A program made the position numbers and the translations under genes. This document shows positions 41,247-51,697 of a stretch of 64,000 nt of DNA, in pieces (position 1 is the first letter of the stretch; every line of letters starts with the position of its first letter). The notes under the pieces were generated by a model. The model worked only from the letters and a program-made list of their open reading frames with translations, was not told where the DNA came from and made no database searches. This stretch comes from Malachius bipustulatus (Eukaryota; Arthropoda; Insecta; Coleoptera; Melyridae), in NCBI GenBank assembly GCA_910589415.1, contig OU342630.1, positions 27,189,867-27,253,866 on the forward strand, read 5' to 3'.

Positions 41247-42133
41247 GGGCGGTTTTTTCAATAGCAGTTTAAACTTGAGTTTAGTTAAACGGAGTTTAAA
41301 ATTTAAACTGCGTTTAAGTTAGTTTCGGTTGTTCATGCCTACTTCAAACGAAGTTTAGCTAAACTCAGTTTAATCGACAGTTTCAAGTGTGTAAGTATCT
41401 TTATTGTAAACACTGTCACTTAAATGTCGGTTCATCATGTCATAACCGTCAAATTGGCAGCAATTTAATTTGTTTTGTACCTGGCGAGGTGCACGTGGAC
41501 TTGTTTTAATTATCGTTATTGTTTATTTTACTAAATATGCATTAATATGGAAGGTGTATCAAAAATTACTGGCACGTTCAAGAGGAACGCTAATTTTTCA
41601 ACACAAGAGGTTGAAAGGCTTGTGGACTGTGTAGAAAAATACAAGGAAATAATAGAAAATAGAAGGACTGATGCAGTCACCTGTAAGGAGAAGAAAGCAG
41701 CCTGGGAACAAATTCGAGATCTTTTCAATTCGGTAACCACAGATGGTTATCGAGACGAAAAGACCCTGAAAGAAAAATAAGTATTCCTTCTCAAACAGAC
41801 TAATAACAATAACCAAATTCCACACCAACCAAATTCTTTTAAAAAAGTAACAAGTAGGTAATCATTGTAAAACACTCTACTGGTGCACTTGTGCTTATTA
41901 TAAACAACCTGGCTCCTGGTGCTGGATTATATTTTTATTCATAAAAATAACTTTGTAGGTTAGTTTCACGTTAAACTTAGCTTAAACCACCAAAAATCTC
42001 GGTTTAAGAATCCCGAGTTTAAACCCCAGTTTAAACTACAGTTAACCTTAAACTAGCAATGAACAAGGATCATTTGTATTTAATCTTGGTTTAACGTTAA
42101 ACTAGGTTTAAACTAGGATTGAAAAAACGGCCC
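41247..42133 (+). mobile_element. PIF/Harbinger-type element, non-autonomous
   Basis: Termini GGGCGGTTTTTTCAATAGCA and, inverted, GGGCCGTTTTTTCAATCCTA are flanked by TAA on both sides (41244-41246, 42134-42136), the 3 bp duplication of this superfamily. Subterminal regions are dense in GTTTAAAC-like words. Only the small Myb-like ORF is present; no DDE transposase. Confidence 0.88.
41547..41780 (+). CDS. Truncated Myb/SANT-like DNA-binding protein of the Harbinger element
   Basis: The 77-residue frame reads NFSTQEVERLVDCVEKYKEI, ENRRTDAVTCKEKKAAWEQI and DGYRDEKTLKEK, then stops. This is the Myb/SANT-like DNA-binding domain that Harbinger elements encode beside their transposase. The family protein normally continues for 100 or more residues after the KTLKEKW motif; here the stop falls at the W position, so it is probably a truncated remnant. 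Confidence 0.78.
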   Translation: MEGVSKITGTFKRNANFSTQEVERLVDCVEKYKEIIENRRTDAVTCKEKKAAWEQIRDLFNSVTTDGYRDEKTLKEK

Positions 42134-42136
42134 TAA

Positions 42137-42739
42137 ATTTCTATATTTTCTACCTATGGTCGATAGCTTTTCTAGAAATGGTCCCAGAAATCTGAAATCT
42201 GCCCATTAACTGAATGAGCCTTTTATAATACGACTAAATTTTATTTTATTTAATAGTTGATACTAATCTAATTATTATTAATGTATTTTATAGAACACAA
42301 ACACCCCTGTAGGCTACAACTTTTAAGCAGAATATTAAACTGACATTCCACAACTGTGACATTTCACAATTTTATTTTTGCAATATAATAATAGAATAGA
42401 TTGTTGCTTGTTAATACGCCTGTGACCTGGTTAATGGCTAATTGTGATACAAGTTGCAAAATGGTAGTGTTTTAAGCACGCAAGGAAAATTGTCAACTTT
42501 GACAATCATCAAACTGTTTAAACGCTCCTTTTGCAACGTGTGTCATACAATATTTTTCGTTATATCGACAAAAAACAACAATTACATATTTATGAATTCT
42601 TAGTCGTCAAGAAAAATAAATATATGAACTCTGGAGATTGGTATTTTATATTGACAGGGTATCATGCAGTATCATGAAGCTTCATAAAAACATGCTTCTT
42701 TTAATTGTTATTAATGTCACTCTTAGGCACTTGTGCACA
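42137..42739. other. AT-rich spacer, no feature seen
   Basis: No coding potential, repeat or RNA gene is supported between the Harbinger element and the DIRS-type element. Confidence 0.4.
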
Positions 42740-43097
42740 CTATAGAAGTGTCCGGTGTTAATTTTCCTTCGCTTGTCCTTGATATAATTACATTGTAGTT
42801 TCCGTGAAACCTACTCGCCAGCACGAACTTAGAGTAAAAAATTAAGGTGACTGTTATCTCTTATCATGATATCCTGCCGCTCTCGTATTCATTCCGTTTT
42901 TCGTGCTCGCCACCATCGGACTCATATATTAGTGACTAGTGTAAGCTAAAGTGACAGTGAAAATGCCCAAAAGGAAGCATACCAACCAAGACAGAAAAAT
43001 GGAAATAAAGAAATTAAAAAAAGCAACTCAAGGAAATGAGTGATCAACTTAGAAATATTCAGTCGAGCAGCTCCTCATCTTCTGACATATCAGGTAT

Positions 43098-43621
43098 GTA
43101 CCTAACATAGGGTGCAATCAGGTCTTTTAATGGCGGGAAGTCCTAGAATAATAATAGCTTCTCAGATCTCATCTTCAAAATAATGAGGATATACACGGGC
43201 GTGTTTCTTCCTTATCGACAATGACACATACTAGTAAATAGAAAATACAAAGAAGAGATGACGTGCGTCATTCTTTTGAAACTTTTCTCCTGTTTACTAA
43301 TTTTATTTTTATTTTTTGCTTTACTTTTGGTTCAAACCCCAGGACTTTGCTCGAAGCCGGGAATAAGAATCTCAAAGTAAAATATTATTAACAAAAGGCA
43401 TAACGTGCGTTATTGCCGACAAACTTTTTTAGAGTATCTACTTTAGGTGTGCACCTAATTATTAGCATGATCTATAAGATTATTGCAATATATCATATTG
43501 CACTAAGGAGAATAACGTGCGTTATTTCCTTAAAACAAAAAAACAAGCACCTACAAAATGTAATAAATTATATTATTATGTTAGATTCAAACAATTTATA
43601 TTTGAATGATGAGCAATAACA
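43098..43621 (+). repeat. Direct repeat X1 inside DIRS
   Basis: The 524 bp from GTACCTAACATAGGGTG to GATGAGCAATAACA are repeated at 44038-45699 (X2). The two copies differ by small indels and by the insert at about 44171-45318. X1 lies wholly within the putative gag intron 43094-43898. Confidence 0.85.
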
Positions 43622-45612
43622 GTCACCTTAATAAAAATCTGAGATAGCGAGCGTTATCACTTGAAAAGAATGAAGAAATAAAACAAGTCGGTAGGCATAT
43701 ATAAGACAAATAATTGCAGTCCTGCAATGCAAACTATCTATTAATTATTATGAATCTAATCTGATTGATGCTTATTATAATAAGAATATTCAGAATATCA
43801 TCTGATTTCTAGTTAAAGAATAACGGGCGTTATTTCTTTTCGAATATATAAATGAAAATAATTGATTCTACCACCAATATTTTTTGGAACGGTTACAGAA
43901 ATAAGTTTAACTGAGGATCTGAATGAGGTTCAGGAGAATAACACCGAATACGATTTTAGTGCCTTAGGTGCAAGGCCAAATCAAAATAACGAAACAGGGC
44001 AACCAATTCATGAGGAAATTGTAGTGCGCTGGAACACGTACCTAACCATAGGGTGTAATCAGGTCTTTAATGGCGGGAAGTCCTAGAATAATAATAGCTT
44101 CTCAGATCATCTTCAAAATAATGAGGATATACACGGGCGTGGTTTTCCTTATCGACAATGACACATACTATATCTCATTTAATAACTAGGAGGAGTAAAC
44201 TGCAAAGTATCATTTACACCACTAAAAGTCACCAGATTAAATCACCAGATTTTTTTTGGCGGCAAATTTGAATTGAAACAATAATTATTATTAATAAGGA
44301 AGATAGGACTTGTTTTCGGTGTAGGAAGTCTACTTTTCAGGAGAGACTCTACAGCAGTATCACAAATCATTGTGATTTGCATAATATATCAGTATTATAG
44401 TGCTGAATGATTTTCTGGATATAAATAGAATGAAATTGAATAATTTATAGATATTTCGAAGAATATTAAGGATAATAATTATTAACATTCATATTAAATT
44501 GATTGAAAGTAGGTACCTTATTTTAGGCAATACTTATGTGACAAATTTAATGTAACATATAAATAATATATTTTATGTATGTATTATATGACACTTAACA
44601 TCGTAGATAAAGTTTTTATTTTACATTTAATAATATATAATTTGTGGATAAGTCAATTTTTTCAAACAGTATTATTATAAACAGCATTTTTCAGTTTTTG
44701 TAGGACCAGATTCAAAGTGTGTTGTTGAAATTAACTTTATCACATACAGCAGTCCCTGTTTGGTCTAAATCCGCACCTTGTTCGATTGGAATATGTTCTT
44801 CAATTATTGGTGAAGTACGCATATAGAGTAGTTTTTCCAAAATCTTGTAGGTGACACTCTTTTCTTCCCGTTTCTTTGGAGGAGACATCCTCTCACTTGT
44901 ACTTGATGTAGGATTATCCATAATGGCACTTGAAACCGTTTGCAGGATGAAAATGGAAAGCCAAAAATAATTTCAAAATTCTGAAAAGGATGTCTGTTCT
45001 CTAAAAAGAACTGAATGGGCTTCAAAAAGAACTTATTTGGTTTTGAAATAACTTTTAAAGAACTTATTTAGAACAACTTATAGGGTTTTGGAAATAACTG
45101 ATTATAAAACTGATGTGTCACATTCGACGCTGACATTGTAAACAATAATGACACAACAATAAAAAAACAAGCGTATATGTAGTGTTGAGCGTTGCATAGA
45201 TTCAATTTCCTGTACAAGTTTTGCTGGGTGTAATTTTGCCTATGAATTGACCAATGAGAAGCATCTTTTTTTAGCGGTTTATTTAAATTTACTCCTCCTA
45301 GTTATTAAATAAGGTATAGTAAATAGAAAATACAAAGAAGAAATGACGTGCGTCATTCTTTTGAAACTTTTCTCCTGTTTACTAATTTTATTTTTATTTT
45401 TTGCTTTATTTTTGGTTGAAACCCCAGGACTTTGCTCGAAGCCGGGAATAAAAATCTCAAAGTAAAATATTATTAACAAAAGGCATAACGTGCGTTATTG
45501 CCGACAAACTTCTTTTTAGAATACCTACTTTAGGTGTGCACCTAATTATTAGCATGATCTATAAGATTATTGCAATATATCATATTGCACTAAGGAGAAT
45601 AACGGGCGTTAT
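43258..45612. promoter_or_regulatory. Recurring 14 bp palindrome ATAACGTGCGTTAT
   Basis: Near-perfect 14 bp dyads occur at 43258, 43400, 43512, 43644, 43820, 45343, 45485 and 45599. Variants are ATGACGTGCGTCAT, ATAACGTGCGTTAT, ATAACGGGCGTTAT and ATAGCGAGCGTTAT. Substitutions in one half are compensated in the other (TGACG../..CGTCA). Spacing within X1 is about 112-176 bp. The role is unknown; a dimeric binding site or hairpin element is an inference. Confidence 0.7.
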
Positions 45613-45699
45613 TTCCTTAAAACAAACCCAAAAAATGTAATAAATTATACTATTATGTTAGATTCAAACAATTTATATTTGAATGATGAGCAATAACAA
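44038..45699 (+). repeat. Direct repeat X2 inside DIRS, with inserted element
   Basis: It begins GTACCTAACCATAGGGTGTA and ends GATGAGCAATAACA, matching X1. The insert at 44171-45318 splits it between ACACATACTA and GTAAATAG, which are adjacent in X1. X2 interrupts the gag reading between VVRWN and HANEHDRFMV. Confidence 0.85.
44171..45318 (-). mobile_element. TIR element inserted in X2, unclassified
   Basis: Ends share ATTTAATAACTAGGAGGAGT inverted (about 44177-44196 and 45290-45310). The empty site is visible in X1 (ACACATACTAGTAAATAG), which dates the insertion after the duplication. TA is the likeliest target. A minus-strand open stretch (44921-44712, MDNPTSSTSERMSPPKKREE) is not recognised. 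Confidence 0.75.
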
Positions 45700-46169
45700 C
45701 AAACACGCTAACGAACATGACAGATTCATGGTAGCTCTACAACATGGTTGTGCAGCAATTGGGGGTAGTGCTAGATCAAATTCTCCCAATCTAGGAGGAA
45801 TCGAGCAACCTAAAGATACTTGCTGAGGCTTGTCAGCTGTTTACTAATGTGCATCATGCAATATCAATGCACAGAAAATATAAAATAGTACCTTATTCAA
45901 CCATCTACCCTGCTAAGTACATCCAGAACTCAACCAACTCAGTCTTTAAACTAACAGCGTTATCGACCCAAGGGAAGAATAAAGGAACCGAAGCGACCAA
46001 TGGGTCAAGACAGGAAGATGCGGAGAAAATTTGCGAATTACCCACGCAGAGGATACAATCCTCAATGGTAAGCCCTTATGCAGGTATACTTTCCAAATTC
46101 CTACGAGCGTGGGAAGAGTTTTTTCTCGGGACCCTGTAGTATTAAGCTGGGTAAAAGGGGTCCAAATTC

Positions 46170-47230
46170 CTTTTGACCGAAAAACCTAGACAATTTATTG
46201 AACCCTCTGTAAAAATTCCTTCAAATCACCTTTGTGAATATCAAAAATCCATTGAAGAGTTACAAGGTATAGGTGTTATTGAAGAATGTCGCTCAATAAA
46301 GGGCCAATTTTTATCTCATTATTTCCTTATTAAGAAGAAAAACGACAAAAAAAAACAGGTTCATTCTAAAAAAAAAAAAAAAAAAACTTTACAACTATAT
46401 TAAGGCTCCCCACTTCAAATTGGAGGACTATAGGACAGTCCTGAAACTCTTGAGTCCAGGTTGTTATGTCTCAAATATAGATCTGAAAGACGCATATTTT
46501 TTGGTCTCAGTGAGAAAAAGGGCATCGGAAATACCTTAGATTTCGCTTTAGGAACTCTCTTTACGAATTTACTTGCCTAACATTTGGTTTAAATTTAGCC
46601 CCGTTCATATTTACTAAGTTGCTTAAGCCAGTAGAAAAAAAAAAAAAAAAAAAAAAAACTGGCACTACTGGGTACAGTATTGGTATTTTATTTGGACGAC
46701 ATTCTCATAATAGGTAACACCAAATCCGAATGTAGAAGAAGTACAGAAATCACTCTACGACTCCTGAGAGGCTTAGGTTTTTTTTTATATAATACGGTAG
46801 ATATGAGCATATCACTTCCGCTTGAGAAAATCCTGAAAATTAAAGATCTAATAAATAATCTACGCACAAATATAGGTAAAGGGCAGAAAATTAAGTCTCA
46901 GGCATTCTCAGTCGAGATTTTTTCGGATGCCTCACCAACGGGCTGGGGTGCCTTCTGTAAAGAAGCCAAGAGTCATGGTTTTTTGGGACAAACGTGAAAA
47001 ACAGAGACATATAAATTATCTAGAAATTTAAGCTGCTTTTTATGCCTTAAAGTCACTGCGCTTAAAAATAAACGACACGCTCGAATATTGCTCCGAATAG
47101 ACAACAAAACGGCTATCTCATGTATAAAAAATACTCTTATTTGAATAAAGCAACCGTGGAATTGTGGCGATGGTGTGAAGAAAATGAAATCATGGTTTTT
47201 CGCCACCTATATTCCTTCCTCTGAAAATGA
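46170..47230 (+). pseudogene. DIRS reverse transcriptase and RNase H, broken
   Basis: Motifs in order: RQFIEPSVKIPSNHLCEYQK, ELQGIGVIEECRS, SHYFLIKK, then out of frame FRFRNSLYEFTCLTFGLNLA and PFIFTKLLKP. The catalytic VFYLDDILIIG (about 46680-46710) has the LDD variant normal for DIRS and gypsy-like RTs. RNase H begins EIFSDASPTGWGAF (about 46915). Two poly-A runs (46365-46386, 46640-46660) interrupt coding and look like expansions. Multiple frameshifts. Confidence 0.85.
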
Positions 47231-47639
47231 GGAGGCCGACAAGGAATCAAGGTTATTAACTATCGATACAGAATACAAAATCAATGACCTAGCATTCCGT
47301 CATATAGTAGAAAGATTTTGAGAACCTGAAATAGATTTATTTGCGACAAGAGTTAACAAGAAATTCGCTAGACATATTTCGTGGTTCCCTGATCCTGACT
47401 CCTTGTCGGTCGATGAATTTACGATAAATTGGTCGAAATACTACTTTTACGCTTTCCCCCCCCCCCTTCTCTATTGTTAAGAGGGTGTTATCATAGAGGA
47501 GAAATCCCGAGGAATTATGATTGTGCCTTACTGGCGTTCACAACCATGGTATCCAATTTTTACAAAATTATTAGAAAAAGATACCATTATTCTTAAACCT
47601 GACCGAACACTTCTTATGTCCCCTTTCAGAACGAGCCAT

Positions 47640-48660
47640 CCACTATACAAAGAGATTTCCCTGGTGGTAGGGAGATTATCTGGAGGTCTTTTGTAAATAA
47701 AAGATCCATACCAAAATCTGCAGCGGAAGTTTTGATGGCATCCATAACAGAAGGAACTCTGAAACAGTATTCAGCCTGCTTAAAAAAGTATTGGTTTTTT
47801 TGCGCAAATAAAAAAAACATGACCCATTTCTCTACAACCTGGATAGGCATTTGACATTCTTAACCGAAATGTTGGACAATGGCAGTTCTTATTCCGTTCT
47901 AAATTCCTACAGATCTGCCTTGAATTTAATATTCAATCCCATCGACGCTAACGATGAAAAGATAATAAATAGATTTCTAAAAGGAGTGTCAAATATACGT
48001 CCTCCAAATCCAAAATACTCACATATCTGGAACCCCGACTCAATCCTCCAGTTTTTGGGAAGAGGGTACCCACTTGCATCCCTATCCTTAGAAAATTTAA
48101 CATATAAGTTAGTAACTCTAATGGCCCTTACATCTGCAAGTAGAGTTCAAACCTTATCATTAATAAGAACAGACAAAATTTCCAAATCATTAGACAAGGT
48201 AGAAATAAAAATCCCGGATCGAATTAAAACATCAGCAGCAGGAAAAATAGAGCCAACGTTAATTTTCCCAATTTACAAAGATAAACCGTCACTATGCGTG
48301 GCGTCTACTATTGAGTTCTATTTAAAAAAGACAGCACCACTACGCAACAAAGAACAATACCTATTTATTACTCATAAAAAAACCACACCACAGAGCTTCA
48401 TCGCAGACTATAAGTCGGTGGATTAAAACATCTCTCAAATTGGGTGGACTAGATACATATCCCTCTTTTCAGCTCATAGTGTACGTCATGCATCAACTTC
48501 TGCCGCCCTAAGAGCAGGCGTCAGTATAAACCAGATCAAAAATACAGCTGGGTGGACAGAGTCCTCTAATAGTTTCTTCAGATTCTATAACATGCCACTC
48601 CAAGAGTCAAATGAAACATTTGCTAATGCCATTGTTATGGCAAGTATACCTACCGGATAG
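47640..48660 (+). pseudogene. DIRS tyrosine recombinase, frameshifted
   Basis: The main open part (47851-48426) reads SYSVLNSYRSALNLIFNP, RFLKGVSNIRPPNPKYSHIW and TLMALTSASRVQTLSLIRTD (catalytic R). After a frameshift near 48410 the sequence continues SAHSVRHASTSAALRAG (H-x-x-R) and GWTESSNSFFRFYNMPL (catalytic Y), ending at TAG 48658. The whole R..HxxR..Y set is thus visible but split over frames. The enzyme would insert the circular element intermediate. Confidence 0.88.
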
Positions 48661-48997
48661 GGCTCAAAATTTTTCAAGAGTTAAGTACATAGGTACTTAA
48701 ACTCTGAACTAAATCAATTATCCTCTTAGGTGAGGTTTCTTTTTATAATACTCATAATTAGTATTATTCGTGAAGGTATTTTTGGAATAGATGCATTAGT
48801 TTTGATTATTTATTCACTGTACTATTTGTATTATATTAATTATACCTATAACATTATAAAATATAGTTTAGAGTACCTATATATAACAATTTTTTGTTCT
48901 TGTACATTAATCAAGTTGTTATAATGATAATTCCAGGTAATCTTTAATAAGTAAAACCTTGAGTATTTAAAAAATCACTAAAGATTCTCTAAACAAC

Positions 48998-49103
48998 TAC
49001 AATGTAATTATATCAAGGACAAGCGAAGGAAAATTAAAGGATTAATTGACTTACCTAAGGAAAATTAATCCTGATTTTCCGAGCTTGTCCGAAGATATAA
49101 TTA
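48998..49103. repeat. DIRS internal complementary region
   Basis: TACAATGTAATTATATCAAG onward is the complement of the left terminus; from AAAGGATTAATTGACTTACC on it is the complement of the right terminus. The two meet at AAATTAAAGG, marking the element ends as TTAATTTTCC and CCTTTAA. In DIRS elements this region templates completion of the circular intermediate. Confidence 0.88.
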
Positions 49104-49428
49104 CTCACCCATCCCCACGTCAGGACCCTCCCCGGGACGTGATTTTTTTTATTTTAGCACTCCAACGGAATGAATACGAGAGCGGCAGGATATCATGATA
49201 AGAGATAACAGTCACCTTAATTTTTTACTCTAAGTTCGTGCTGGCGAGTAGGTTTCACGGAAACTACAATGTAATTATATCTTCGGACAAGCTCGGAAAA
49301 TCAGGATTAATTTTCCTTAGGTAAGTCAATTAATCCTTTAATATTTTAGCGTATTTGGTACTACTCTCTGAAGTTACCTCTTACCTCTAACAAATAGGCT
49401 AAAATATTAATACCGGACACTTCTATAG

Positions 49429-50112
49429 CTTAATGCATTGCTTCAAGGTGCGACATAGGGAACCTGCATTAACTATACAGGGTGTCCCAAGATTACTTTA
49501 TCAAGGGATATCCGCGTTATTTCAAAAAATAAACAAATGAAATTCGGGAAATTTCAACCATACCCCTAAGGCTTTGCAGCTGCACCCTCAATGCCCCTTT
49601 ACGCCTTTCCACCCCTAAGTAATCATCCCCTAATAAATTAACATTCACATTTGTTTATGTTTAGTTTCAATTTTACAATACGAATTATTGTAGGTATTAT
49701 AAAAATTAAACTTAAAATTATTATAAACAGAATAATACAGGATGTTCTTCGAAGAAAATAACATCTTGAATAATACGTCACCTGATATAGGTAAATATAT
49801 GGCGAAAAGCAATAAATGCATCAATTAATGCTTTACTGCCTGCAAAATCAAAAGTGAAATACGATGCGCGACGAAATCTCTCACCCTGATTTTTTAGTTT
49901 TTCTTATTAAAGTTATTTTACAAATTTTCAGTCGACAGTGAAGTATGTAATATTTTCTGTACTTTTGCATTTTTTCAATAACCAAATTATTTACTTAAAA
50001 GAGAACCATATTTTTTAATAAATATAAAACTGCAATCCATAAAACTTACATAAAAATTTAATTCTATACCGTAAGTAAAATTATTTTTATTCAAGTATAC
50101 TCGTAGATAAAG
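49429..50112. other. Unassigned stretch with two CAGGGTG-like starts
   Basis: TATACAGGGTGTCCCAAGAT (49476) and TACAGGATGTTCTTCGAAG (49737) resemble ends of the TA-flanked palindrome family, but I find no opposite arm nearby. They may be half elements. No gene seen. Confidence 0.4.
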
Positions 50113-50248
50113 TATAGTATTCCACTCTCGCGCATAATGGCTATTATCCACTTAGATGTTACAGCACTGCACTCGCCAGAGGCTCGTGCTGAAATTTTCA
50201 TCTTCGTGGATAATAGCTATCATTATGCGCTTGTTGAATAATACTATA
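50113..50248. mobile_element. 136 bp palindromic MITE
   Basis: TATAGTATTCCACTCTCGCG and CGCATAATGGCTATTATCCA at the left pair with TGGATAATAGCTATCATTAT and ..AATAATACTATA at the right. It is non-coding. Confidence 0.75.
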
Positions 50249-50400
50249 TCGTATTTGGTAACCCGAACCGTTAGTTAGTGTAGTAGTAGTATAATAGTAA
50301 CTAACGTAGAGTGTAGTGACTGTAGTGCCGCGAAACTCGAAATTCCCGGCACGTTGTAGTACCTCTAGTCACTGCCATATACCTCACGGTCACGAACAGT

Positions 50401-50980
50401 GACGAACACATAAGTATACACGGTATGACGAATGACGATTGACGATAGACAATTGACGCGCAGGCTGCGTGCCGGTCTTCTGACGTCACGTGGTTCGAAG
50501 ATTACACCATGAGATTGCTCATATCTTTTTTATTGTCAGGAATAAATAAATAATTCTTTGTAGGCTTGCAAATTAGTCGGCAACAGCTATCCATTTAACG
50601 TTTTAAAAATTTTCACAGCCAACTAAATCCTAGAGTTTTCATATAGTAAACTTTTGTTTTTCTTATAGCCGCCATATTGTTTTTTTTATGTCGTTTGGTA
50701 CAAAACAATCATGAAAATCAAAAATCAATAACATTAAAAAAATTTGTAAAATTTCATTTTACTTTTTTCGAAAAAAATAATTAAAGATTTTTCTATAATA
50801 GATATATAGCACAAAGAAAAATACAAGCAAAAAGGATGGAAGCAAAATAATTTGACATTTATTTTATAAACAACCTCGCCGCGATTAATACTTAAGGTCA
50901 AAATAAAACCACATCTTGCGGTTTTGCGTCATTGCGCAGTAATAACCAAAATACCGTGTATATGAGTGTAGTGTAATAGT
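50401..50980. mobile_element. Element with W1 termini carrying a half core B (copy 3)
   Basis: Outer parts match the W1 family: TATACACGGTATGACG, GACGCGCAGGCTGCG, GACGTCACGTGG, GAGATTGCTCATATC, and at the right CCGCGATTAATACTTA and GTCATTGCGCAGTAATAA as in 13535-13865. From about 50555 to 50780 an additional piece (GGCTTGCAAATTAGTCGGCA, CAGCTATCC, CGCCATATTGTTTTTTTTAT) matches one arm of the core of 29825-30658. The opposite core arm is missing. Confidence 0.7.
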
Positions 50981-51000
50981 GTATAAATATCTAAACAAAC

Positions 51001-51689
51001 TAGGGATTTGCAAAATTTCTGAAACATCGATGTCGAGAATCATAATCGATATTCCAAAAATATCGAATCAAAAATATCGATGTTTTAAAAATCGATTTCG
51101 AAAGTTGGGTCATCTATTGTTTTCTTTTTAAACTACTTATGAGTTATTTATTTCTACATTGCCGATGGCAGTTTCAAAAAGACACCAATGAGCGTTTTCA
51201 GACCTAACGACACGACACAGGCAACTATATCGGAGCATGCAAAAATGTATTATTGCAATTATTGCAATAATACATTTTTGCATGCTCCGATAGTTGCCTG
51301 TGTTGTGTCGGTATCGTGTCGTTTAGGTCTGAAAACGCTCAATAGATGACACATACCACCCTATATTATTAGGGAACCTGCATTCTGCATTACCGACACA
51401 AACGCAATTCATGCAAACACAAACTCATGTTAAAGAAGTGTCGACAATGTAGACGTAGACATAAATATAGAATGACTTTAATGAATGACATTATTGACAC
51501 TGACACTGTGTACTGCACAATAATACATATTTTATTAATTTTGAAGAACAGAAAGCATCGAAAGAAAATATCGAAAGAAAACATCGATGTCGATCAATGT
51601 TATCGAAAAAAAAAACATCGATGAGAACATCGAAAGATAGATATCGATGTTTTTCAAATATCGATGTATCGTGATCGTGCGCATCCCTA
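51001..51689. mobile_element. Non-autonomous hAT-type element rich in CATCGAT
   Basis: Ends TAGGGATTTG and, inverted, TAGGGATGCGCACGATC; exact 8 bp target duplication AAACAAAC (50993-51000, 51690-51697). Both subterminal regions repeat ATCGAT/CATCGATG many times (about 51030-51100 and 51557-51668). It encodes no transposase. Architecture parallels the CCGAATATTCGG element at 2777. Confidence 0.85.
51189..51341. repeat. 153 bp near-perfect hairpin nested in the hAT-type element
   Basis: TGAGCGTTTTCAGACCTAA at the left is mirrored by TTAGGTCTGAAAACGCTCA at the right, and pairing continues to the centre (GCAAAAATGTATTATTGCAA / TTGCAATAATACATTTTTGC). It is probably an independent MITE. Confidence 0.8.
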
Positions 51690-51697
51690 AAACAAAC

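Larger units (their letters stand above)
42964..46140 (+). pseudogene. DIRS gag remnants, interrupted
   Basis: Gag begins at the ATG at 42964 (MPKRKHTNQDRKMEIKKLKK, then one frame over EMSDQLRNIQSSSSSSSDIS). A GTATGT donor at 43094 and a TTACAG acceptor at 43897 would splice this in phase to EISLTEDLNEVQENNTEYDF at 43899, ending IHEEIVVRWN. A second interruption (44038-45699) precedes EHDRFMVALQHGCAAIGG and LKILAEACQLFTNVHHAIS with frameshifts. The function is nucleocapsid by position; sequence conservation of DIRS gag is low, so the call rests mainly on context. Confidence 0.65.
42758..49341 (+). mobile_element. DIRS-type tyrosine-recombinase retrotransposon, degraded
   Basis: Left and right inverted terminal repeats (42758-42896 and 49166-49341) share TGATATCCTGCCGCTCTCG and GTGAAACCTACTCGCC, with end-specific extensions. 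An internal complementary region (48998-49103) joins the complement of the left end (CAAGGACAAGCGAAGGAAAA) to that of the right end (GGATTAATTGACTTACCTAA). This is the DIRS architecture, which lets a circular intermediate form without target duplication. Order inside: gag, RT, RNase H, tyrosine recombinase. All ORFs are broken. Confidence 0.92.
42740..49428. repeat. Short inverted pair that encloses the DIRS element
   Basis: CTATAGAAGTGTCCGGTG (42740) and the inverse ending CACTTCTATAG (about 49428) lie immediately outside the DIRS termini. They look like the ends of a small MITE into which the DIRS element integrated. About 85 bp of that MITE, itself containing a dyad (ATTTTAGCGTATTTG / CAAATAGGCTAAAAT), remain on the right. 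Confidence 0.6.

Noticed and set aside
43258..45612. Repeated dyads considered as a CRISPR-like array
   Set aside because: The repeats are 14 bp, irregularly spaced, in an insect retroelement, and the intervening sequence is partly duplicated; no array organisation.
49476..49800. Two CAGGGTG-like starts as further palindromes
   Set aside because: No opposite arm could be found nearby, so I list them only as possible half elements.
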